Shown here: one piece after another, positions 56,682-64,000 of the stretch
Position numbering within the stretch: the stretch's first letter is position 1
Layout: every line of letters begins with the position of its first letter
Assembly: GCA_022059125.1 (NCBI GenBank)
Contig: JAEUWY010000004.1
Coordinates: 4,278,001 to 4,342,000, forward strand
Direction: 5' to 3'
Length of the DNA stretch: 64,000 bases
From: Corynespora cassiicola
Lineage: Eukaryota; Ascomycota; Dothideomycetes; Pleosporales; Corynesporascaceae
Position numbers and translations under genes: made by a program
Notes under the pieces: model-generated
What the model was told of the DNA's origin: nothing
The model's database searches: none
The model's input: only the letters and a program-made list of their open reading frames with translations

Positions 56682-57111
56682 TTTGAGTGTGAAGAGGCGG
56701 TTGCGGGGGTTCGAGATGCGGAAATGGGGTGGTCGTTGAGGGCGTAGGTCGAGGGCGTGAAATGTCAAAAGTTCGCAGAGTCGCAGACGTCAAGGGTCCC
56801 AGTCGGCGGCGGCGGCGCTTCCTCTCTCGGCTCCCGCCCGGTCTGCTGTGGCGCATGAGCACCAAGCCACCGAGCTTCGCGGAAAGGCCACGAACCACGG
56901 CTGCACATCACCACCACCGACTGCGCTGCCCGTTTAATGTCGCCCACCCGTGCCACCATTCTTCCCTTCTCATAGTTCCATTATCGCCCGTAGTGCTACC
57001 GCGCCGTGGCGCTTCTTCCCATCAATTGCTGAAGCTTAGCCTTCCCTTCCATTCCTTTCCTGACCATTTGGTAGAGCTTCTGGTATCGGGTTTCACCGCA
57101 GTACTACCAAG
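56682..57111. promoter_or_regulatory. Divergent promoter region TIM13 / VIP36-like lectin
   Basis: 430 bp between two divergent starts. No TATA box or clear motif; label is from gene arrangement. Confidence 0.45.
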
Positions 57112-58301
57112 ATGCTGCTCAAACCGTGGACGAGCTTGTGCCTGCTGGCGGGGAGCTTGACGGGGACTTTGGGTATAGGATTGAGCGAACACCCCGACAT
57201 CAAGGCCATCTCAGTGCGTTGCATTTGTCTAGACCTGGACTTGGAAACAGCTGCTAACTATGCATAGTTGCGAACACACAGCCTCGAGCCCGTAAGTCTG
57301 CGAACCTATGCGATCATGGAGCAAATCATCTGGGGATATAGACTGACTGCCGCAGCCATATCTCGACTCGGACATGCAAAGCCGCTGGTGGGACTATGGA
57401 GGCGACACCATCATCCGCACCGACAAATACATCCGTCTGGCTTCGGACAAGCCTTCGCGTCAGGGATGGATATTCTCACGAGTGCCGCTGACGGCTACGA
57501 ACTGGGAGGTGCGGAATCCCTTGCAATCATATCGAACCACAGCTCACGCGACGACAGATCCTGCTCGAGTTCAAGATCTCCGGTCAGGGTAACCTCTATG
57601 GAGACGGTTTTGCCATGTGGCTCACCAAGCAGCGCGCGCAACCCGGCCAAGTCTTTGGCTCGACGGATAACTTTGAGGGTCTGGGTGTCTTCTTCGATAC
57701 ATACAAGAACAACCGCCCCGGCACTGTGTTCCCCTACATCATGGCTATGAACGGTGATGGAAAGACCCCATATGACAAGGACAACGACGGCAAGGCCAAC
57801 GAGGTTGCAGGCTGCTCCGTAAGTTTTCATCATACATATGACGGAGAGCTGTTCTAACCTTGACAGGCTCGCGGAATCCGCAATGCCCAGGTCCCAACCA
57901 AGGCCCGTTTTACCTATTTCCAGGATCAGTCACTCAAGCTCGACCTTCAATACAAGAACGAGGATGACTGGACTCAGTGCTTCGAAGTCCCCAACTTCAA
58001 GGTCCCGCCTGTCGCATACCTCGGTTTCTCCGCTGAGACCGGCGAGCTCTCCGACAATCACGACATCGTCTCGGTTAAGACCCAGAACCTGTACAAGCAT
58101 AACGCGGGCTCCAACGCTGCGGCCGCCGCCGCCAACACCGGAAAAACTGGAAGTAGCACCACTTACAACCCCAAGCCTGCGACCGAGAGCAGCGGTAGCT
58201 GGACCTGGTTCTTCCTCAAGTTCATCTTCTTTGGTCTGGCGCTTACCGGCGCATACGTGGGTTTCACCATCTACAGGGCCAAGAGGCGGGACAGGTTCTA
58301 A
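57112..58301 (+). CDS. L-type (legume-like) lectin, VIP36/Emp46-47-like cargo receptor
   Basis: Five exons, 57112-57213, 57268-57291, 57356-57508, 57558-57818 and 57867-58301, give 324 residues; exon 2 encodes only eight residues (LRTHSLEP). A signal peptide (residues 1-22) precedes the carbohydrate-recognition domain: LDSDMQSRWWDYGGDTIIR, ISGQGNLYGDGFAMW with LTKQRAQPGQVFGS, the metal/sugar-site segment EGLGVFFDTYKNN and the C-terminal strand AYLGFSAETGELSDNHDIVS. A Ser/Thr/Ala linker leads to one transmembrane helix (WFFLKFIFFGLALTGAYVGF, about 290-312) and a short cytosolic tail YRAKRRDRF. Type I membrane lectins of this kind cycle between ER and Golgi and carry high-mannose glycoproteins. 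Confidence 0.94.
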
Positions 58302-59988
58302 GGGGCTTGGATATGGACTACGAGAAGGTTATGACGAGTCGGAAAGTGGAAATGGCGGCCGAATTGGATGTTCATGTATAGGGTCGGATGATTTGAAAAT
58401 GTCTCGAGAGACTATCCAGCGTTTCTTTTCCTAGCATTACTGCCGCACTACTCTCCTAACAACCTTCAATCACGATATCATTCAGACAATAGCTTGAAAT
58501 TTCTCATTTAGTGAATAGTAGTGGATTGTTGTATGGTCCTCAGATTAGCTCTCTGCATATGCCTTTCACAGGCAACCACATTGCGACCGCTAGCCCTCTT
58601 GCGAGGACCAGCCGAAGCCGGGCTGCCAATCAACTTTGGCTTATTTGCCTCATCCCAAGGGACAAGACATCATCACTGGACCCCAGCGACCTCACGGTCG
58701 AGGCAACAACCCCCCACGAACGCAAACCAGCGACACCAGCAAACAAAAAACTCTCACCCTCACACTACCAATGCACCCCGTTTCCCAAGGGCCCTACCGA
58801 GCCGGCCGAAGCAGGTTCCAAGCAGGAGCACCCGAGGGGCGTAGGCACACGGCGCTCGGATTGAAAACTACATTTCGGGTCATCAGTAGCTAGCACGCGG
58901 GCCCGACCCTTGGGCCGGGCGGGCGGAGCTTCGATTTTTTTACACTGTCCTCTTTGCGCGGTGGGGGTGTGCTGGCGTCGCGGTTATGCATCGGTGGACC
59001 CATCGAACCTTGCGGACATCAAGAGATGCCATGGCCGCCTTGGGAGACGGCGCACCCCCTCTGATCTCTGTTCTTCTTGCGAAGGTAGTCATCGGGATGA
59101 GCGGGGCTCACCGCTGGAGTATCGAATGTTAGCATTCTAAGGCTTTGCATTTGGGGGCTGGGAGGCGTTGGGCTCGGGGTGAGCTGAAGATGGGCCTGGC
59201 CGGGGCTTAAGAAGGTGGGATAGAGCGCAAGCCGAAGGCATGGAGAGATAGGAAGTAGAAATAAGAGGCCATGATTACCTGAGACCATCCCTAGCTGTAA
59301 TGTGAGATTCTCATCTTTGGGATTCGCAAGGTGAGGTTGGGGTGTTGTTGGGAGAGAAGGAAAGAGAGGGCAGACGCGAAGTTCTACGGTCCTTGAGCGC
59401 GCGAGAGCACGTGATGCTCATTGCTGACTCAGATTATCTCGCAGGCCACAGTCTTCGACAGCCCGGAGACTTTCCGGATAGGGAAGCAAAGTCCTTCCAA
59501 CGCCTTCCACAGTGATTGAACTTGCCTAAACGAGAAATCTCTCCAACGGGTCTAAATTCTCCGAGTTTGGAGAAGGCGTCAAGCCACCAATGCTTCGCAT
59601 TACGCATCGCCTCCGCACACATCCACCATCACATCAGGCCAGCCGTTGCGACAAGATTTTGCCAATGCCATTTGATATTTGCCTATACCTCTTCTCCGTA
59701 GTATGGGTCTATCCTCTCCTCAATGATCGCCGCACATCCCCACAGCAGACGTAACCCCACATGAATACCATTCCGATTTCCACGAATCAACAAGTACTCG
59801 TGCCTGTGCTATACCACAAGTATGGCGCCCTATTAATCAGAATCGTCCAGAGCTTCTCCGAAGCCCGCTGCAAGCAAGATAGTATGGCATGACAGCATAG
59901 AAAATTTGTCGGAAGAAGGCAGTACAAAAGGCGACGGTTGCATTCATCCAGAGTCTCTATCCCTCAGTGCATCTCAAAGTCCGCCATC
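58302..59988. other. Intergenic region
   Basis: About 1.7 kb between the lectin gene and the GH79-type gene, both +. A + strand frame around 58511-58864 and others are open for up to 117 codons but have no family resemblance. The last few hundred bp should hold the glycosidase promoter; no TATA box is clear. Confidence 0.5.
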
Positions 59989-61680
59989 ATGCGCAACGAA
60001 GTCTTTACACTGGGCTCTATGCTCTTGGGTTCAACCGGGGCTGTACCGGCATCACCGCCGTGCTACACCTTGGACACAACGCCCTCCTCGCCCATTTCCC
60101 AAGCCCACGTTCCGGAATTTATAGGTTACTCGGTGGAACCTTCCTTCTGGACGGAGTTTTTTGGCGAGCCAGATGCACCCCGAGAGCTGACCTTCCGCCT
60201 CGTACAGCATCTACATGAACGCGGTGCGAAGCTCATCATCCGTCCTGGTGGTGACATGCAAGACAGCATGGTGTACGAGCCTACTTTGAACCAATCAGTC
60301 TTGCGTATTGAGAGTGGCAAAGGTGGAATCTATCAGACCAGGATTGGACCAAAATTCTTCGAGTCCTGGGACAACTTCCCCGAGGGCACTGAATTCGTGG
60401 CCACGACGAACTTTCGCAATCACTCCTTGCCCATCGCCGTTGGGCTGGCCGTCGCAGCTTACGAAGCCCAAAAGGACAAGATAAGATATTATGAACTAGG
60501 AAACGAACCAACTTGTACGTAACGCCCTGCTACCAAGTCAGTATCTTATCACGGCTTCCAGGCACTGCCACTGAGGACCAAGACGCTGACTGTTTCCCTG
60601 CCCTTTGACTCGAAGAGCCCCGCTGACACTGTGTTCCCAAATTAAGTTTACCCAAAAGAGCGCTACAATGGTAGCACAAAAGCGTACGTGGAGGATTGGC
60701 ATCGTTTCACCGCAGAGATCGACATGGCGGTCAACAACGACAGCTACGGCAAGTGGTGGGCGTCGTCGGCCACCACTGATGACAGTGGCTTGGAGCTCCG
60801 CCCTGCAGCTTTGATTCCAGCTGGCGTCAACAACACCGGCCAGGTCGGCCAATACTCAATCCACACCTATGAGTTTGCGTCGTGCGATCCGGTAGCGAAT
60901 GAGCTCGCCACTATCAACAACATCATCAACCACACTGACCTAGTGCGCTATGCGGACGAAGAAGTCTACCCATCAGCCAAAGCTGCTCTTGATGTGGGTG
61001 CAGAGTGGATCATTGGCGAGTTCAATTCGGTTGCGTGCGCAGGGAAGCCAAACGTCTCAGACACGTTCGCACAAGCCCTATGGACCGTGGATATCAGCCT
61101 GATCTATGCCGTGAGGAACGCCACGAGCGTTCTCCTGCATCAGGGCGCCGCACTGCTTTTTAAGAGCAATCAGCAGATCAATGCCCCGGGCGACGACGGC
61201 TCGCCGGGGTATGCCAGCTACTCCCTGCTGTATCCTACAAACTCGACTAAGCGGGGCGAGGCAAGAGTGCTTCCGGTCTTCGTTTCCCAGCTGCTTATCA
61301 CTGAGGCGCTCAGCAATGCTGGGAGGATTGCGCATCTGCCTACTCCTGAAGGCGTTGATGAGGATCGCTTCTCAGCCTATGCCATTTATGGTGAGGATGA
61401 TGCGAAGGCATCAAAGATGGTGATACTCAACATGAAGCCTCACTATGCTGGTAATGGAACGGCCTCCACCCTATGGATCGACATTGGTGAGCACGATGGG
61501 GCCATCGTGAAGCGGATGACGGCGCCCTCTGTCGACGAGAAGGACGCTGCCAAAGTTACGTGGGCGCAACAGTCCTTCAAGTACGGAGAGGCCGTAGGCA
61601 ACGTTACTGTTGAGGCGGTCAAGAAAAATGGAAGGGTTCCAATCAAGGACAGCGAAGGCGTGCTCGTCATCTTCGACTAG
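59989..61680 (+). CDS. Secreted GH79-type beta-glucuronidase/heparanase-like glycosidase
   Basis: Exons 59989-60514 and 60647-61680 (132-nt intron, GTACGT..TTAAG) give 519 residues. A signal peptide (about residues 1-18, FTLGSMLLGSTGAVPA) is followed by a TIM-barrel catalytic domain: IGYSVEPSFWTEFFGEP, AKLIIRPGGDMQDS, then acid/base Glu173 in YYELGNEPTFYPKERY (across the splice) and nucleophile Glu300 in AEWIIGEFNSVACAGKPN. A C-terminal beta domain (SAYAIYGEDDAKASKMVILN) completes the fungal GH79 layout. Several NxT/NxS sites suit a secreted glycoprotein. Substrate (glucuronides of plant arabinogalactan or similar) is inferred from family. Transcribed toward the Zn2Cys6 regulator gene. Confidence 0.9.
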
Positions 61681-62883
61681 GATAGAAGGACTTGGTGGGG
61701 AGCATAGACGGATACATACACGGTGTTTTGAGCCGCATCGTCATATCCTCAGAGATCGACTTGGCCAAGTGATTGCCCAGCAACGGCATTGATGTCCCCA
61801 AATAGTATCTTTTTACGATGCACGTTGTTGTTCTTCATTCCAGGATCGAAGGTTGTGCCTGCACTCCAGGGGATGCCTGAGTGGCTCTGCAATAGCTGCG
61901 CTGCTCCTTGTCCCCATCGCTGAACTCACCCCAGCTGCCAAGGTTCCCAGCGATACACGACTCCCCCGTATTCTCCGTCAAACTCTACCACAACCTCGTT
62001 CTTCGTGCCATCAGTCGCACCGGGTGGACCCTATAACGCTGTCTCGGCTCGTAATCCTCGCTCTGAACGTGTTGCCCTTGGTACCGACTCCGCAAGACCC
62101 AGGCTTTGGCGCTGTCCTGCACGACAGAAATCCGGACTTTCGAAAGTGCGAGGTGCATGGCGGATCCTCGGCGTTATATCCTGCAATCCCAATTCTTGTC
62201 CTCTTACAGCACCGACATAAATGCAGTCTGCTGCACGGGTCGACGTCCGGACTAATCGACGGGCGTCCTAGGCACACGCATCCATGCCTGCAAGGCCGTT
62301 TTCATTTGGCCAGCCACGCATGTGCAGCTTAGATGAGCAACCCTCCGTACACTGCTGGCCAGCGAACAGTACTGAAGCGGTCAGATTTGTGTAACGCAGG
62401 GACCGTGTTCGCCTGTACGCGCATGCGACCCGGGCCATCTTATCTCACTCAGACCCAAACGCCACCAACACCGAGTGCCATGTCTACCAAAACGAGCCTT
62501 TGATCCTACCGTATTAGGTATCTGGGCAGATTATCAGGCCTGGAATCAACAGCCGGCAGCACGCCTTCACGACCCTGGCCATCTTTTCCCACGCGATGGG
62601 CCGTTTATCCCACCCATTTTGAACCCCACGGGGGGCTTTCTCTTACTAAGAGAACGCCTTCAGGCCGTCTCTGCGCGACGTGGATTCGCAGACGATTACT
62701 GTACTTGTAAGAGTACCACGGGTGTGGTGCCAGTAGTCAACCACTAAACACTAGTCTTGACCCCTCAAAACTTATCATGTCCAGATAATGATGACAAAAA
62801 TGGAAGGGTGAGCTCCTCCTTGGCTCACTCTGAACTTACGCTCGGCCCGCACCGTTGCTTGCAGTGACGGGACCTCGCTTTAG

Positions 62884-62935
62884 GCTACGCGGTGAGCTAC
62901 GCTAGCTCCATGCCGTGTTCCCTTGGCCGCGTAGC
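62884..62935. repeat. Inverted repeats upstream of the Zn2Cys6 gene
   Basis: GCTACGCGG at 62884-62892 is repeated in inverse at 62927-62935 (CCGCGTAGC). Between them a second hairpin-like repeat GAGCTA-CGC-TAGCTC spans 62894-62908. Both arms are perfect. A regulatory role is only a possibility. Confidence 0.7.
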
Positions 62936-63114
62936 TGATCGTCAACCTTAGTTTTGTCTGTGATGAGACTGCATTTATTCCATCGCATTCGGCGCTAAGC
63001 CCCGTATACGAATCAAGATATCAGGCTTGACGCCGTCATTCAGCGCCGTCATGTCAACGGCTGGTAGGCAACCAATTGCGCCCTCACCACGACAGCTGAG
63101 ACACTCACCGCTTG

Positions 63115-63126
63115 ACTCGGCCGAGT
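63115..63126. promoter_or_regulatory. 12-bp palindrome ACTCGGCCGAGT, candidate Zn2Cys6 operator
   Basis: Perfect palindrome with abutting CGG and CCG half-sites, the triplets that Zn2Cys6 proteins contact. It lies 124 bp before the ATG of an AflR-like regulator, a suitable place for autoregulation. Binding is inference. Confidence 0.4.
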
Positions 63127-63250
63127 GCTGAGTGATAATTAGCTTGATATTGAGCGCTGGTCGATCTCGCTGCTTCATAATGTCGGCATAGTTCTTTAGT
63201 CCCTGGGACATCTAGGATTCTTTGATTGACCCTTCCACACCAAAGTCACC

Positions 63251-64000
63251 ATGTCTACCACAACTCCCATGGCCGCGCCCAATACCTCGCGGTCCGCCCA
63301 GAGATCAGCATGCGAGCGTTGCCGTTCACACAAACTTCGATGCACCCGGAGAAGTTCGGACGACGCAAACACAACCTGCCTTAGGTGTGCGCGAGCCGGT
63401 TCAGCCTGCATCACTGGAACGCGAGCTCGTTCGGGTCGACCTCGAACCAAGATCAAGACCAATATCCAGGGAGACCCAAATCAGCAACAGTATAGTCCAG
63501 ACGATTGGAGTGACAGTAGCCAGACATGCGATCCGTCGCGCATCTATTCTACCCCTCACTCCTTTTCCGACTTTGGCATCGGCACCTTGGACGTCCAGAG
63601 CGTTGACTCGGAGACACTTGGACTGTACGACTCTCCACAAAGCTACATCGAAGTATCAAATCCAGTGGATCCTAAGAGAGACTTTTCTCTGGTTCAAGAT
63701 GGCACTGCAGAGTTCAAGTTCGAAAGCAGCAACCTAGACGACATAATGTTCACAGACTACCAACCATCACTCGATATTCCATTCAGTCTCCCGACGCCCA
63801 ACCCAGAGCATACATCGGACTTTGAGATCCTCGACCCGATAGACTCTTCACCCTCCCAAAATGAGCAGCTCCGCTCCAACGCCGAACTCTTTACAAAATT
63901 CTGCCAGCTCAACGACAAAATGTACTCGCATCACTACACCCTAGCCACGGACCCGACCCTGGACCTCTTCTCCTCGCCGTCCATTGGCCACCACGACGCA
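63251..64000 (+). CDS. Zn2Cys6 transcription factor, AflR-like, 3'-partial
   Basis: The ATG at 63251 opens a frame of 250 codons that runs off the right edge. Residues 20-47 form the binuclear zinc cluster: CERCRSHKLRC, then CLRCARAGSAC after a short Arg/Ser/Asp-rich loop, followed by the basic TGTRARSGRPRTK linker. The Cys spacing and the RxHKLRC and RCxRA motifs fit the AflR/aflatoxin-regulator subfamily rather than Gal4 type. The rest is Ser/Thr/Asp/Pro-rich and ends in a helix-prone segment (NEQLRSNAELFTKFCQLNDK) where the AflR regulatory domain would begin. Such factors usually sit inside the gene cluster they control. Introns, if any, lie outside. A divergent 78-codon frame starts 39 bp upstream but is probably chance. 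Confidence 0.88.
   Translation, partial: MSTTTPMAAPNTSRSAQRSACERCRSHKLRCTRRSSDDANTTCLRCARAGSACITGTRARSGRPRTKIKTNIQGDPNQQQYSPDDWSDSSQTCDPSRIYSTPHSFSDFGIGTLDVQSVDSETLGLYDSPQSYIEVSNPVDPKRDFSLVQDGTAEFKFESSNLDDIMFTDYQPSLDIPFSLPTPNPEHTSDFEILDPIDSSPSQNEQLRSNAELFTKFCQLNDKMYSHHYTLATDPTLDLFSSPSIGHHDA

Larger units (their letters stand above)
61681..63250. other. Intergenic region upstream of the Zn2Cys6 gene
   Basis: About 1.57 kb. Open frames (for example 61853-62332 +) show no family resemblance. The right 400 bp carry three inverted repeats listed separately, including a CGGCCG-centred palindrome 125 bp before the regulator ATG. Confidence 0.5.

Noticed and set aside
61853..62332. 159-codon + strand frame with a hydrophobic start
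   Set aside because: Resembles a signal peptide superficially, but overlapping frames are equally open and no family or splice continuation is seen.
62975..63211. 78-codon minus-strand frame divergent from the Zn2Cys6 gene
   Set aside because: It starts 39 bp from the regulator ATG, spans the palindrome and has no recognisable domain. Probably chance.
1..64000. Transposons or insertion elements
   Set aside because: I saw no reverse transcriptase, integrase or transposase motif and no long terminal repeats or terminal inverted repeats with a target-site duplication.

Overview
The window is nuclear DNA of a filamentous ascomycete (Pezizomycotina; Dothideomycetes is my best guess, but I cannot prove the class). 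The evidence is 22 recognisable protein genes with short introns (mostly 47-70 nt, GT..AG, one perfect TACTAAC branch site), two intron-containing tRNA genes, moderate GC content, gene spacing of about 2.5-3 kb, and filamentous-fungal families: an ApsA/Num1 cortical protein, a free arginine-type carbamoyl-phosphate synthase small subunit, a GMC oxidoreductase and an AflR-like Zn2Cys6 regulator. I see no transposon, CRISPR array or prophage.

Layout, left to right. (1) 1-12.3 kb: 3' part of the arginine-specific carbamoyl-phosphate synthase small subunit (+); an MIT-like/coiled-coil protein (-) divergent from a GRAM-VASt-TM sterol-transfer protein (+); an Acinus-like SAP/RSB splicing protein (-). 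(2) 12.9-13.1 kb: tandem tRNA-Gln genes with CUG and UUG anticodons. (3) 13.8-21 kb: TMEM184/OST-alpha membrane protein (-), a 2.4-kb gene-poor stretch, a secreted M43 metalloprotease (+) and a ToxD-like reductase (-). (4) 21.8-27 kb: mitochondrial ribosomal mL46 (-) divergent from chaperonin CCT8 (+), then splicing factor ISY1 (-). (5) 28.1-36 kb: a 1885-residue ApsA/Num1 protein with a long tandem-repeat centre (-), divergent from splicing factor CWC24 (+). (6) 37-41.3 kb: a large gene broken by many frameshifts and an in-frame stop, called a pseudogene. (7) 42.7-49.9 kb: two proline/charge-rich proteins of unknown function around a microsatellite-dense gap and an alpha/beta hydrolase. (8) 50.9-58.3 kb: a secreted GMC oxidoreductase, then TCD (t6A dehydratase), NUC1, TIM13 and a VIP36-type lectin. 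(9) 60-64 kb: a secreted GH79-type glycosidase and, cut by the right edge, an AflR-like Zn2Cys6 transcription factor that may mark a cluster continuing outside the window.

Most of the window is housekeeping: splicing (Acinus, ISY1, CWC24), mitochondrial function (mL46, TCD, NUC1, TIM13), protein folding and secretion (CCT8, VIP36), and lipid transport (GRAM-VASt). Accessory material lies at 15.7-21 kb, 37-41 kb and 59-64 kb. Gene models were spliced by hand from reading frame, GT/AG sites and family resemblance. Starts and a few splice sites are uncertain and are marked as such.
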